A stretch of DNA of 64,000 nucleotides, from NCBI RefSeq assembly GCF_016583645.1, contig NZ_NRRL01000002.1, forward strand, positions 1 through 64,000. Reading direction: 5' to 3'. The notes under the pieces are model-generated. The model saw nothing but the letters and a program-made list of their open reading frames with translations, searched no databases and was not told the DNA's origin. This stretch comes from Rhodovibrio sodomensis. Its GTDB lineage: Bacteria > Pseudomonadota > Alphaproteobacteria > Kiloniellales > Rhodovibrionaceae. Shown one piece after another: positions 37,018-46,602 of this stretch. The translations under genes and the position numbers were made by a program. Positions within the stretch are counted from its first letter, which is position 1; each line of letters starts with the position of its first letter.

Positions 37018-37554
37018 TTAACGCGGCGCCAGGACCATGATCATCTGACGCCCTTCGAGCTTGGGATGTGCCTCGACCTTGACCTTTTCGCCGAGCTCTT
37101 CCTGCACCTTGCCCAGCAACTGCTTGCCCAGGTCCTGGTGCGCCATCTCGCGGCCGCGGAAGCGCAAGGTGACCTTAACCTTGTCACCCTCGTCCAGGAA
37201 CTTGTGGATGGCCTTCATCTTCACGCCATAGTCGTGATCGTCGATGTTCGGCCGCATCTTGATTTCTTTAAGCTCGACCGTCTTTTGCTTTTTCCGGGCT
37301 TCGGCGCGCTTTTTCTGCTCTTCGTATTTGTAGCGGCCGTAATCCAGGATCCGACAGACCGGCGGTGAGACGTTGGGCGACACCTCGACCAGGTCGAGGC
37401 CAAAATCGCCGGCCTTTTCGAGCGCTTCGCGCGTGTCCAGCACACCGAGGTTCTCGCCCTCGGGGCCGATCAGGCGCACTTCACGGACGTTGATCTGGTC
37501 GTTGACGCGGGGACCGCCTTTGGTGGGCGGGCCCGAAGTGGCTGGCCTTGCTAT
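37018..37554 (-). CDS. infC: translation initiation factor IF-3 with an AUA start codon
   Basis: IF-3 binds the 30S subunit and checks the start codon. The conserved N-terminus ([30 protein letters not shown]) and C-domain ([21 protein letters not shown]...[18 protein letters not shown]) are intact. In this frame no ATG, GTG or TTG precedes the conserved NDQINVRE. A stop lies two codons upstream of an ATA at 37552-37554. GGAG lies eight bases before that ATA, and starting there gives 178 residues, the normal length. IF-3 genes are known for rare start codons (AUU in E. coli) used in self-regulation. A GTG at 37479 would delete the conserved N-terminus. Confidence 0.9.
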   Translation of the reverse strand: MARPATSGPPTKGGPRVNDQINVREVRLIGPEGENLGVLDTREALEKAGDFGLDLVEVSPNVSPPVCRILDYGRYKYEEQKKRAEARKKQKTVELKEIKMRPNIDDHDYGVKMKAIHKFLDEGDKVKVTLRFRGREMAHQDLGKQLLGKVQEELGEKVKVEAHPKLEGRQMIMVLAPR

Positions 37555-37705
37555 GGATCAGACTCCCTTGCCTGTTGAACCTTGCCGGCATACCGCCCTC
37601 GGCGCCCTCGCCGACCGGCACTATGCGTCCATTACTATACGTGGTGACCGGCCAACGGTCCTCCAACCCGGACCGGCGGTCCGCCCGTGCGGACCCTTGA
37701 CCGGG

Positions 37706-39658
37706 TCAATCGACCTTGGGCGGTGCCGCCTCTTCACCGAGTCTAGTCACCGCATCGTCGAGCGCAAGAACCTCTTGCTGCTTGCTGCCCAGCCGGCGCA
37801 GCGCGACGGTCCGCTCCTGCGCCTCGCGCTCGCCGACGACGGCGATCACCGGGACCTTCTGATTGGAGTGTTCGCGGACCTTGTAGTTGATCTTCTCGTT
37901 GCGCAGGTCGGTCTCCACCCGCAGGCCGGCCTGGCGCAGCGCCTGCGCGGCCTGCTTGGCGTAGTCGTCGGCGGCACTCGTGATCGTCGCCACGGTGACC
38001 TGCACGGGCGCCAGCCACATCGGGAAGCGCCCGGCGTGCTCCTCGATCAGGATCGCGATGAAGCGCTCGAACGAGCCCACGATCGCCCGGTGCAGCATCA
38101 CCGGGCGGTGCTTGTTGCCGTCCTCGCCGACGTAGTCGGCGTCCAGGCGCTCGGGCAGCACGAAGTCGACCTGGTGGGTGCCGCACTGCCAGTCGCGGCC
38201 GATCGCGTCGCGCAGCACGAACTCCAGCTTGGGCCCGTAGAACGCGCCCTCGCCCGGGTTCATGGTATACGGCAGGCCGGTCGCCTCGATCGCCTCCTTG
38301 AGCGCGGATTCCGCCTTGTCCCAGACCGCGTCGGAGCCGGCGCGGGTTTCCGGGCGGTCGGAGAACTTCACCCGCACGTCCTCGAAGCCGAACGCCTTGT
38401 AGATCTCCAGCAGCATGTCGCAGAACTTCTGCGTCTCGCTGTTGATCTGCTCGGGCGTGCAGAAGATGTGCGCGTCGTCCTGGGTGAACGCGCGCACCCG
38501 CATCAGCCCGTGCAGCGCGCCCGACGGCTCGTAGCGGTGGCAGGAGCCGAACTCCGCCATCCGGTAGGGCAGGTCGCGGTAGCTGGTGATACCCTTGTTG
38601 AAGATCTGCACGTGCGCCGGGCAGTTCATCGGCTTGAGCGCGAGCACGTGGTCGTCCTCGCTGCGCGCGGTGAACATCGCCTCGCGGAACTTGTCCCAGT
38701 GGCCGGAGCGCTCCCACAGCGCGCGGTCGATCAGCTGCGGCGTCTTGACCTCGTGGTAGCCCTCGCGCTCCTGCATGGCGCGGACGTACTTCTCCACCTG
38801 GCGGTACAGCGTCCAGCCCTTGGGGTGCCAGAACACGCTGCCAACGGCTTCCTCCTGGATGTGGAACAGGTCGAGCTCGCGGCCCAGCCGGCGGTGGTCG
38901 CGCTTCTCCGCCTCCTCCAGCATCGTCAGGTATTCGTTGAGCCGCTTCTCGCTCTCCCAGGCGGTGCCGGCGATCCGCTGCAGCTGCTCGTTGTTGGGAT
39001 CGCCGCGCCAGTAGGCGCCGGAGACCTTCATCAGCTTGAACGCGTGGCCGACCCGCCCGGTCGACGGCGCGTGCGGGCCCCGGCACAGGTCCAGCCAATC
39101 GTCGCCCTGGCGGTAGATCGTGATCTGCTCGCCCTTGGGAATGCCCTCGCGGATGTGCTGCGCCTTGTACTTCTCGCCCTTCTGGTCGAAGAAGTGCGCC
39201 GCCGCGTCGCGGTCCCAGACCTCGCGGACAAACGGCTTGTCGGCGTCCACGATCTCGTGCATCCGCTTCTCGATCTTCTCCAGATCGTCGCTCGAGAACG
39301 GATGCGCGCGGGCGAAATCGTAATAGAAGCCGGTCTCGGTCGGCGGGCCGAAGGTGACCTGCGCGTCCGGGAACAGCTCCTGCACCGCCTCCGCCATCAC
39401 GTGGGCGGCGTCGTGGCGGATGATCTGACGGGCGTCCTGGTGGGTCGGGGTCACGATCTCGACGCGGGCGTCCTGCGGGATCGGCTGGTCGAGGTCGCGC
39501 AGCTCGCCGTCGACCTTGACGACGAGCGCGTCCTTCGCCAGCCGCTTGCCGATCCGTTCGGCGACCTCGCGCCCGGTCGGCGGCTGCTCGAACGCCAGTT
39601 GGTTGCCGTCGGGAAGTGTGATCGTCACCGCCTTGGCGGCGTCGGCAACGCTCGTCAA
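37706..39658 (-). CDS. thrS: threonyl-tRNA synthetase
   Basis: The 650-residue class II synthetase begins at a TTG. It has an N-terminal TGS domain ([26 protein letters not shown]) and the editing domain with [11 protein letters not shown] and later [17 protein letters not shown]. The catalytic core has [19 protein letters not shown] and [31 protein letters not shown]. The anticodon domain ends with [17 protein letters not shown]. It is the first gene of the translation cluster and is followed by infC after 151 bp. Confidence 0.97.
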   Translation of the reverse strand: MTSVADAAKAVTITLPDGNQLAFEQPPTGREVAERIGKRLAKDALVVKVDGELRDLDQPIPQDARVEIVTPTHQDARQIIRHDAAHVMAEAVQELFPDAQVTFGPPTETGFYYDFARAHPFSSDDLEKIEKRMHEIVDADKPFVREVWDRDAAAHFFDQKGEKYKAQHIREGIPKGEQITIYRQGDDWLDLCRGPHAPSTGRVGHAFKLMKVSGAYWRGDPNNEQLQRIAGTAWESEKRLNEYLTMLEEAEKRDHRRLGRELDLFHIQEEAVGSVFWHPKGWTLYRQVEKYVRAMQEREGYHEVKTPQLIDRALWERSGHWDKFREAMFTARSEDDHVLALKPMNCPAHVQIFNKGITSYRDLPYRMAEFGSCHRYEPSGALHGLMRVRAFTQDDAHIFCTPEQINSETQKFCDMLLEIYKAFGFEDVRVKFSDRPETRAGSDAVWDKAESALKEAIEATGLPYTMNPGEGAFYGPKLEFVLRDAIGRDWQCGTHQVDFVLPERLDADYVGEDGNKHRPVMLHRAIVGSFERFIAILIEEHAGRFPMWLAPVQVTVATITSAADDYAKQAAQALRQAGLRVETDLRNEKINYKVREHSNQKVPVIAVVGEREAQERTVALRRLGSKQQEVLALDDAVTRLGEEAAPPKVD

Positions 39659-39806
39659 AACCTGTGCCCTTCTGAACTTGCGTCGGTCGGACCCGCCGCG
39701 GACAGACCCGCCGCGGGGCGTGGCGCCAAGCTAGCCAGCGCGCTCACCCTGTCAAGCGAGGAACGTGCGCACCCCGGTTCGCGGCACCACGGGCGGCGAA
39801 CCTGGC

Positions 39807-40553
39807 TCAAAGCCCGCGCCGCGCGGCTTCCGCCTCGACCGCCTGCACGCGCGCGGGCACGTCGATCTCCTGCAGGCTGGTGACCTCGAGCGCGCGGTCG
39901 TCGAGCGCGCCCTCGGTGACGACGCCGCCGCCGGCGGCAAGCCGGCTATCGCGCGCGGTCATCAGGGCGGCGATGTCGGCGCGGTACAGCCGCAGCAGCG
40001 CGGTCAGCCAGGCGTTCACCTCTGGCGCCGGCGTGTCGCCGCGCATCTCGAAATTCGCCAGCAGCCGCACCGCCGTCGCGGCCGGGTACCAGCGCTCCGC
40101 GGTGACCCAGCGGTTGGTGGTGAACAGGCGCGTCGCCCGCCCCTCGATATCCACCGACACCGCGATCAGATGGGTCAGCGCGGTCGGCGGCGGGGGCGCG
40201 TCGTCGGGCAGCAGATGGCTCAGGCCGAACGGCCGCACGAAGCTATGGAAGTGGCCGTGCTCGCCCGGGAAGCGCTGGTCGGCGGCGTGGGCGTGGTAGA
40301 AGTACTGGCTCTCGCTTTCCGCATCGTAGGCGTCGCCGTCGGGATAGTGATCCCACTCGTAGAAGCCGTCATCAGCCTCCGCCAGCAGGCGCGCCACCAC
40401 GTTGCCGCCGCGCGCGGTCAGGTCGGCCTCGACCTCCCGGACCGTGCGGGCCGCGGCCGCCAGCGCCGCCAGCTCGGCATCGTCGAGCCGGGCCAGATCC
40501 GCAGTCTTCAGGCCGCCTTCGGGCGCGGCCGCCGTCTCAGCCTGCACGGTCAA
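39807..40553 (-). CDS. conserved hypothetical protein (248 aa)
   Basis: This is a 248-residue soluble protein. It has a helical N-terminal third (ALAAAARTVREVEADLTARGGNVVARLL), then an aromatic/His-rich part (DGFYEWDHYPDGDAYDAESESQYFYHAH and GEHGHFHSFVRP) and a helical C-terminus. The histidine cluster could bind metal, which is inference. The layout resembles uncharacterised proteins grouped as DUF6969, but I hold that assignment lightly. It is transcribed alone between thrS and the stress-protein gene. Confidence 0.6.
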   Translation of the reverse strand: MTVQAETAAAPEGGLKTADLARLDDAELAALAAAARTVREVEADLTARGGNVVARLLAEADDGFYEWDHYPDGDAYDAESESQYFYHAHAADQRFPGEHGHFHSFVRPFGLSHLLPDDAPPPPTALTHLIAVSVDIEGRATRLFTTNRWVTAERWYPAATAVRLLANFEMRGDTPAPEVNAWLTALLRLYRADIAALMTARDSRLAAGGGVVTEGALDDRALEVTSLQEIDVPARVQAVEAEAARRGL

Positions 40554-40612
40554 GAGCGTCTGACTTTCGTTCGGCGGATGTGTCCCGCCCCGATGATTGC
40601 CGTCCCGCCAGC

Positions 40613-41056
40613 CTAACCGTTCGGGGCCTCGCGTACCACCAGCACCGACCGCTTGGCGTGGCGCACCACGCGCGCGGCGTTCGGGCCCAGCAGGTAGTCG
40701 CGCAGCTCCGGCCGGTGCGAGGCCATGCAGATCAGGTCGCAGTCCGCCTCTTCCGCCATGCGCAGGATCTCGTCGTAGACCCGGCCGTGGCCCACCAGGT
40801 GCTGCACGCCGACGCCTTCGGGCACGTGGTCCTTGGTGAAGGCATGCAGCCGCTGGCGGGCTTCCGCGACGATCTTCTGCTCGTAATCCTGCGGAAAGTA
40901 CTGCGCGACCATGGTCGCGCCGAAGTCGGGCACGACGGTGAGCACGTGCAGCCGGCTGCCGAACGCCTGCGCCAGTTCGACCGCCCGGGCGATCGCGGCC
41001 GACCAGGAGTTCGTATCGTCCAAGTCGACCGGAACCAGGATGTCCTTGTACATCAC
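40613..41056 (-). CDS. universal stress protein (UspA family)
   Basis: This is a 147-residue alpha/beta protein starting MMYKDILVPVDLDDTN. The nucleotide-binding region is ICMASHRPELRDYLLGPNAARVVRHAKRSVLVVRE, where the usual G-2x-G-9x-G(S/T) is partly kept as GPNA...RS. It is the last gene of the TRAP transporter operon. In Halomonas a Usp (TeaD) is encoded with the TeaABC TRAP system and binds ATP to modulate uptake, so a similar regulatory role is a fair inference. Confidence 0.88.
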   Translation of the reverse strand: MMYKDILVPVDLDDTNSWSAAIARAVELAQAFGSRLHVLTVVPDFGATMVAQYFPQDYEQKIVAEARQRLHAFTKDHVPEGVGVQHLVGHGRVYDEILRMAEEADCDLICMASHRPELRDYLLGPNAARVVRHAKRSVLVVREAPNG

Positions 41057-41160
41057 GTTATCCCTTCACGAGTGGCGCGCCGCCCGGCCCGCCGCGTGCC
41101 CCATACCTGATCGCCGGCCGTGATCGCGGGCCCTGACCGCCGGCTGGGTCGCGACCGTCG

Positions 41161-43998
41161 TCATTCCGCGCCGGCGCCCTGCGGCTGCGCCCGCTTGGCC
41201 ACGCCGCGGCCGGGATTGCGCCGGCGCTGCAGCAGGTAGACGCCGCCCAGCAGCACCAGGGCCGGAATGAAAAACAGCTCCTTCGGCGGCTGCTGGGTGG
41301 GCACCTGCAGACCGACCAAGTTCCAGCCGAAGTCCACGCCCGCCTTCTCCGCCGGCGAGTTGAACACGACGTTGGTGATCTGCACCTGCTCGCCCATCGT
41401 CTGGACCATGATGCCGGCATGCTGCAGACGCTGGATCCCGGAGCTGCCCTCGGCGGGGCCGAGCGGCAGGCGCACCGTCTTGCGCGCTTCCTCGCCCTCG
41501 ATCGTCAGGCCCTCGATCACCACCCGGAGCGCACCGCCGGCCGGCGCGTCGGCCGCGCGCTCGGTGATCTGGGTCGGATCGACCGTGCGGTAGGGCGGGA
41601 TGATCTGGTCCATCCAGTAGCCGGGCCGCAGCAGCGTGAACGCGACCAGCAGCAACAGCGCACTCTCCCAGAGCTTGCTGCGCGCGGCGAAGTAGCCCTG
41701 CGTCGCCGCGGCGAACACCAGGATCCCGGCGAGCGCCGAGGTCACGATGATGATGAATTCGACCGGTCCGTCGATCCCGATCAGCAGCAGTTCGGTGTTG
41801 AAGATGAACACGAACGGCAGCACCACCGTGCGCAGCGAATAGAAGAACGCGGTGAAGCCGGTCTTGATCGGATCGCCGCCCGAGACGGCCGCGGCGGCGA
41901 ACGACGCCAGCCCCACCGGCGGTGTGACGTCCGCCATGATGCCGAAGTAGAAGACGAACATGTGCACCGCGATCAGCGGCACCACCAGCCCGACCTCGGA
42001 GCCGAGTTGCACGATGACGGGCGCCATCAACGACGACACCACGATGTAGTTGGCCGTGGTCGGCAGGCCCATGCCCAGGATCAGGCTGAGCAGCGCCGTG
42101 AACATCAGCATCAGGATGACGTTGCCGCCGGAGATCAGCTCGACGAACTCGGTCATCACCTGGCCGATGCCGGTCAGGGTCACGGTGCCGACGATGATGC
42201 CCGCCGCGGCGGTGGCGACACCGATGCCGATCATGTTGCGCGCGCCGCCGATCAGGCCGTCCAGCAGTTCGATCCCGGAGGCCCGCATCTGGTTGCCGTA
42301 ATCGCCGGCGTTGCGGAAGAACGCCTTGAGCGGGCGTTGGGTGACCAGGATGAACAGCATGAACGCGGTCGCCCAGAACGCCGACAGGCCCGGCGACAGC
42401 CGCTCGATCATCAGGCACCAGACCAGCACGCCGACCGGCGGCAGGTAGTACAGCCCGGACTTCACCGTCGGCGCGACCTCGGGCAGGTGGTAGACCGGCT
42501 CGTTGGGATCGTCCAGCTCCAATTCGGGTACGCGGGTGGCGTACCAGACCAGCCCGGCATAGGCGGCGAACACCAGCAGCACCATCACGTAGACGGCGGA
42601 GCCGCCGAGCAGCGCGCTCACCAGACTGACCAAACCGTAGACCCCGAACGCGCCCAGCACGACGTTGCCCGCGACGACGGCGCCCGTGGAAACGTACCGC
42701 CAGCGGCTGTCTTGCGGTACCGAGCGGCTGAGCCCGAAGTAAAGCGCGCCCTGCAGCAGGCCGATCAGCACCACCGCCCACAAGAGGTTGGACGACTGCG
42801 CCAGCAGCCCCGCCAGTTCGAACAGCCAGTAGACCCCGCCCGCGATAATCGCGATCGACGCCACGGTCAGGCCGAGCGCGATCAGCGTCCATTTCGCGGG
42901 CTTGGGCGCCTGCGGCTTGGGCAGCGCCTGAAAGTCGCCCTTCAGCGCCTCCAGGTGGACCAGGTAGAGCAGCGCGATGTAGCTGATGATCGCCGGCAAG
43001 AAGGCATGCTTGATCACCTGGAAGTAGGGGATACCGACGTATTCCACCATCAGGAAGGCGGCCGCGCCCATCACCGGGGGCATCAGCTGGCCGTTGACCG
43101 ACGAACCGACCTCGACCGCGCCCGCCTTCTCGCTGGAGAAGCCGACGCGCTTCATCAGCGGCACGGTGAAGGTGCCGGTGGTGACCACGTTGGCGATCGA
43201 GGAGCCGGAGATCAGGCCGGTCATCGCCGAGGAAACGACGGCCGCCTTGGCCGGGCCGCCGCGCAGGTGGCCCAGCAGGGCGAACGCGACCTTGATGAAG
43301 TAGTTGCCGGCGCCCGCCTTATCCAACAGCGAACCGAACAGCACGAACAGGAAGACGAAGCTGGTCGACACACCCAGCGGCACGCCGAACACGCCCTCGG
43401 TCTGCAGCCACTGGTGCCACATCGCCTTGTCCAGCGAGGCGCCCTTCCACTGGATCACATCCGGCACGAGGACGGACGACCCGAAGAAGACGTAGGCGAG
43501 GAACACCAGCGCCACGATCATCAGCGGCGGGCCGAGCGCCCGGCGCGTCGCCTCCAGAAGGCAGACGATGCCGACGCACGCGACCGTGGTGTCGTACCAG
43601 GTCGGCAGGCCGACACGCCCGGCCAGCGCCTCGTAGAAGAAGAACTGGTAGGCCGCGCAGAAGGCGGCGACGCCGGCGATCAGCCAGTCCTGCTCCGGAA
43701 CCCGGTCGCGCGGCGAGCTTTTCAGCGTCGGATACGCCGTGAATGCCAGGAAGATCGCGAAGGCGAGGTGAATCGACCGCGCTTCGGTGCCGTTGATGAT
43801 CCCGATGTTCAGGATGAACGGCAGCGGCGAGGCGTACCAAAGCTGGAACAGCGACCAGGCCAGTGCGACCCCTAGGATCGTCCACTTGGCAACAGGGTTG
43901 CGCGGATCGCGCGCGCCGGTGTCGGTCGACGCGACCAGGTCGTCCAGCTTCTTGTCCCCGGCCGCCTTGCCCTGCTGCGGGCTCTGCGAACTCGCCAT
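41161..43998 (-). CDS. TRAP transporter fused permease (TAXI type)
   Basis: This is a 945-residue inner-membrane protein that joins the small (4-helix) and large (12-helix) TRAP permease parts in one chain, as is normal for TAXI systems. Typical large-subunit words are SSAMTGLISGSSIANVVTTGTFTVPLMKR and LGMGLPTTANYIVVSSLMAPVI. The C-terminal ~180 residues after the last main helices (PPYRTVDPTQITERAADAPAGG onward, with IQRLQHAGIMVQTMGEQVQI) form a cytoplasmic or periplasmic domain like DUF3394. Solute import is driven by a sodium gradient in studied systems. The substrate is unknown. Confidence 0.93.
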   Translation of the reverse strand: MASSQSPQQGKAAGDKKLDDLVASTDTGARDPRNPVAKWTILGVALAWSLFQLWYASPLPFILNIGIINGTEARSIHLAFAIFLAFTAYPTLKSSPRDRVPEQDWLIAGVAAFCAAYQFFFYEALAGRVGLPTWYDTTVACVGIVCLLEATRRALGPPLMIVALVFLAYVFFGSSVLVPDVIQWKGASLDKAMWHQWLQTEGVFGVPLGVSTSFVFLFVLFGSLLDKAGAGNYFIKVAFALLGHLRGGPAKAAVVSSAMTGLISGSSIANVVTTGTFTVPLMKRVGFSSEKAGAVEVGSSVNGQLMPPVMGAAAFLMVEYVGIPYFQVIKHAFLPAIISYIALLYLVHLEALKGDFQALPKPQAPKPAKWTLIALGLTVASIAIIAGGVYWLFELAGLLAQSSNLLWAVVLIGLLQGALYFGLSRSVPQDSRWRYVSTGAVVAGNVVLGAFGVYGLVSLVSALLGGSAVYVMVLLVFAAYAGLVWYATRVPELELDDPNEPVYHLPEVAPTVKSGLYYLPPVGVLVWCLMIERLSPGLSAFWATAFMLFILVTQRPLKAFFRNAGDYGNQMRASGIELLDGLIGGARNMIGIGVATAAAGIIVGTVTLTGIGQVMTEFVELISGGNVILMLMFTALLSLILGMGLPTTANYIVVSSLMAPVIVQLGSEVGLVVPLIAVHMFVFYFGIMADVTPPVGLASFAAAAVSGGDPIKTGFTAFFYSLRTVVLPFVFIFNTELLLIGIDGPVEFIIIVTSALAGILVFAAATQGYFAARSKLWESALLLLVAFTLLRPGYWMDQIIPPYRTVDPTQITERAADAPAGGALRVVIEGLTIEGEEARKTVRLPLGPAEGSSGIQRLQHAGIMVQTMGEQVQITNVVFNSPAEKAGVDFGWNLVGLQVPTQQPPKELFFIPALVLLGGVYLLQRRRNPGRGVAKRAQPQGAGAE

Positions 43999-44083
43999 GA
44001 CGCCTCCAGGTGGTCCGGCGCGCTCAATCGCCGGCGATCGGCGGTTTCAAAGGTACGCGCCCCCGCATCTAACCGGGAGGCAC

Positions 44084-44134
44084 CCTCCTCACCCTGTCCC
44101 TCTCCTCCCACGGGAGAGGGACAGGGTGAGGAGG
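44084..44134. repeat. perfect 22-bp inverted repeat between the TRAP genes (palindromic element, copy 3)
   Basis: A 22-base arm at 44084-44105 (CCTCCTCACCCTGTCCCTCT...) is exactly complementary to 44113-44134, with a seven-base loop. It belongs to the CTCTCCC/GGGAGAG family. In the binding-protein-to-permease transcript it would form a very stable stem about 105 bases after the binding-protein stop. Confidence 0.85.
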
Positions 44135-44238
44135 CGCCACGGATGGATGAGCCGTCGCACCTCTCACATCCGCGAACAGGTCGGCCGCGCCCCGGCTGTG
44201 CGGGACGCGGCCGCCCGTCGCGTCGCGGGAACGCCAGC

Positions 44239-45225
44239 TTACTTCAGGCCGGCTTCCTTGTAGTACTGCATCGCGCCCGCGTGGATCGGGGCGGACAGCG
44301 ACTGGCTGACCATCTCGTCCTTCCGCAGGACCTGGAAGGCCGGATGCAGCGACCGGAACTGGTCGAAGTTCTCGAACACCGCCTGCGCCACCTCGTAGGC
44401 GACCTTATCGTTCACGTCCGCGCTGGTGACGAAGGTCGCGCGCACGCCGAAGGTGGTCACGTCGTCCGGGTTGGCGTTGTACATGCCGCCCGGGATGGTG
44501 GCGAAGGAGTAGTACGGCCGGCTCTCGACCAGCTTCTGGATCTGCTCGTTGTTCACGTTGACCAGCTGGGCGTCGCAGGTCGTCGTCGCCTCCTGGATCG
44601 AACCGGACGGATGGCCCACGACGAACACGAACGCGTCGATCTTGTTGTCGCACAGGGCCTGCGCCTGCTCCGCCGACTTCAGCTCGGAAGCGAGCGAGAA
44701 GTCGTCCATGGTCCAGCCCATCGCGTCCATGGCGATCTCCATGGTGGCGCGCTGGCCCGAGCCTGGGTTGCCGACGTTGACCCGCTTACCCTTCAGGTCC
44801 TCGAAGTCCTCGATGCCGCTGCCCTTGCGGGCGACCACGGTGAACGGCTCGGGGTGCAGCGAGAACATCGCGCGCAGATCCTTGTACGCGCCCGCGTCCT
44901 CGAAGCGGCTGGAGCCGTTGTAGGCGTGGTACTGCCAGTCCGACTGGGCGACGCCGAACTCCAGCTCGCCCGCGCGGATGGTGTTCAGGTTGTAGACCGA
45001 CCCGCCGGTGGATTCGACGGAGCAGCGGATGCCGTGCTCCTCGCGGTCCTTGTTGACCAGACGGCAGATCGCGCCGCCGGCCGGATAATACACGCCGGTC
45101 ACGCCGCCGGTGCCGATGGTGACGAAGTTCGTCTCGTCCTGGGCCAGCGCTTGGTTGCTGGTTCCCGCCATCCAGGCACCGGTCGCCGCAACGACGGCGG
45201 CAGCCGTGATCACGAGCTTCTTCAT
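44239..45225 (-). CDS. TAXI-family TRAP solute-binding protein
   Basis: This is a 328-residue periplasmic protein. The signal peptide [21 protein letters not shown] leads to cleavage near ALAQ. The TAXI signature [23 protein letters not shown] is followed by [30 protein letters not shown], typical of the family. GGAGG stands before the ATG. It is first in the operon ahead of the permease and the Usp. It captures an anionic or other organic solute, and its identity cannot be inferred. Confidence 0.95.
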   Translation of the reverse strand: MKKLVITAAAVVAATGAWMAGTSNQALAQDETNFVTIGTGGVTGVYYPAGGAICRLVNKDREEHGIRCSVESTGGSVYNLNTIRAGELEFGVAQSDWQYHAYNGSSRFEDAGAYKDLRAMFSLHPEPFTVVARKGSGIEDFEDLKGKRVNVGNPGSGQRATMEIAMDAMGWTMDDFSLASELKSAEQAQALCDNKIDAFVFVVGHPSGSIQEATTTCDAQLVNVNNEQIQKLVESRPYYSFATIPGGMYNANPDDVTTFGVRATFVTSADVNDKVAYEVAQAVFENFDQFRSLHPAFQVLRKDEMVSQSLSAPIHAGAMQYYKEAGLK

Positions 45226-45652
45226 GGAAAAGCCTCCGTAGTCTGCCTTGGGTTGGTTGATGTCGGGGCCTGGGAAGGCGACGGCAGATACGCCCTCTTG
45301 CCCCGGCCGGACGGCCACGCGTATGGCGCGGCAACACACCGGCGGTGAGCTGTCACTGCGACGTACGGGGAGTCGACGACGCTGAAGCGGCCGGATCTCG
45401 GTGACGGAGCGCCGTCGTCCGGCGCGCGTGACCGAAACCGCGTCGCCTGCCGGCGCATACCGGAACTCCGGGTCCTCAACGTCCCCTCCGTTGAAGCCTG
45501 TTCCTGTTCGCCCGGCTGGTCCCGGGCGGCCGTGTTGTTCTTGGCGGCGCCGCTTCGTTGAGTGGCGGGACGGACGCGCGCCGCCCATTGAACACAGTTT
45601 CGCCGGGGATGGCCAGAGTGGAGGTTCAGGCACACGAACCCGCAGGTCCCGG
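45226..45652 (-). other. promoter region of the TRAP operon
   Basis: These 427 bases lie upstream of the binding-protein gene on the minus strand. Frames here have no family resemblance. No operator palindrome or clear -35/-10 pair is visible. The interval ends at a twin-hairpin element. Confidence 0.4.
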
Positions 45653-45769
45653 CTAGAGCAAGATGCTGAAAGGTGAAGCCACCTCTCAGCTGAATGTTGC
45701 AATCCCTTCAAGCCGTTAGAGCAAGATTCACGATGAAGGTCGACTCGGCCTTCATCGATTTTGCTCTAG
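45653..45769. repeat. twin-hairpin element, copy 5
   Basis: This full 117-bp copy has CTAG at both ends and both hairpins, with a few changed bases (AATGTTGCAAT in place of AATCTTGCTCT in hairpin 1). The right-hand CTAG supplies the TAG stop of the BKACE gene on the minus strand (45766-45768). Confidence 0.9.
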
Positions 45770-46602
45770 CCCGCCGCCAGCGCGGCCAATCGGGCGCGCA
45801 GCTCGTCGGCCCCAGCGGGCGGCCGGCCGAGCGCGCGGGCGCCGTCGGCGACGTTGGCGACCAGGGCCGCGTTATCCGGGGCGATGGTGCCGTCCGGCAG
45901 CTGCAGGTTGTTCTCGAACCCGACGCGGACCTGTCCGCCCAGCCCGGCGGCAGTCAGCGCGCAGGCCGCTTCGCGCGGGCCGAACGCGCAGACCATCCAT
46001 GGGCTGTCATCCGGCCAGTCCGCGCCGACGAAGCTCAGCAGCTCGGCCGGGGCGGCGTCGCGGTGCTGGGCGTAGCTGCCCAGGACGAACAGCAGCCAGT
46101 GCCGGGTGCCTGGAATCACCCCGCGCGCCGCCAGCTCGCGGTAGCGGTCCAGATCGCCGCGATCATACAGGATGTACTGCACGGCGATGCCCTGGGCGCG
46201 CGCCCAGGCCAGGAACTCGCCGGCCGCGGTTTCGTCCTCGGTCCGGCCGATCACCTCGCGCACAGCCAGGCTGAGCGACTCCGGCTCGAGCGCGCGCATC
46301 GCATCCAGTTGCGCCGGCGGATCGTAGACCCCGCCGGATTCCGAGGTCGCCTGGATCACCAGCCGCTCGCCGACGCGCGCCCGGATCGCGTCAACCGCGC
46401 GGGCGTAGTGGCGCGGGTCGAGGCTGTGGCGCCCCTCGGCGTCGCGCACGTGCAGATGGCACATCGCAGCCCCCGCGCCCTGGCAGGCCGCCGCCGTGTC
46501 GGCGAGCTGGTCCGCCGTCACCGGCAGCGCGGGGTGGTCCTGCGGCGTCTTACGCGCGCCGTTGGGCGCGGCGGCGATCACCAGGGGTTCGCTGACACTC
46601 AT
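45766..46602 (-). CDS. BKACE-family (DUF849) beta-keto acid cleavage enzyme
   Basis: BKACE enzymes use a zinc ion to cleave beta-keto acids with acetyl-CoA; the founding member is Kce of lysine fermentation. The 278-residue protein has zinc ligands His49 and His51 in [30 protein letters not shown] and the C-terminal [17 protein letters not shown]. Its start overlaps the stop of the aminotransferase gene by 4 bp, so they form one operon, presumably transaminating an amino acid to a keto acid and then cleaving it. The true substrate is unknown. Confidence 0.88.
   Translation of the reverse strand: MSVSEPLVIAAAPNGARKTPQDHPALPVTADQLADTAAACQGAGAAMCHLHVRDAEGRHSLDPRHYARAVDAIRARVGERLVIQATSESGGVYDPPAQLDAMRALEPESLSLAVREVIGRTEDETAAGEFLAWARAQGIAVQYILYDRGDLDRYRELAARGVIPGTRHWLLFVLGSYAQHRDAAPAELLSFVGADWPDDSPWMVCAFGPREAACALTAAGLGGQVRVGFENNLQLPDGTIAPDNAALVANVADGARALGRPPAGADELRARLAALAAG

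Noticed and set aside
37373..39883. Long plus-strand frame (836 codons) antisense to thrS
   Set aside because: High-GC coding DNA gives long open antisense frames. thrS on the minus strand is certain and the antisense product has no family features.
41419..43875. 818-codon plus-strand frame antisense to the TRAP permease
   Set aside because: It is rich in Arg, Gln, His and Asp as expected of a codon-position shadow, while the minus-strand permease is clear.
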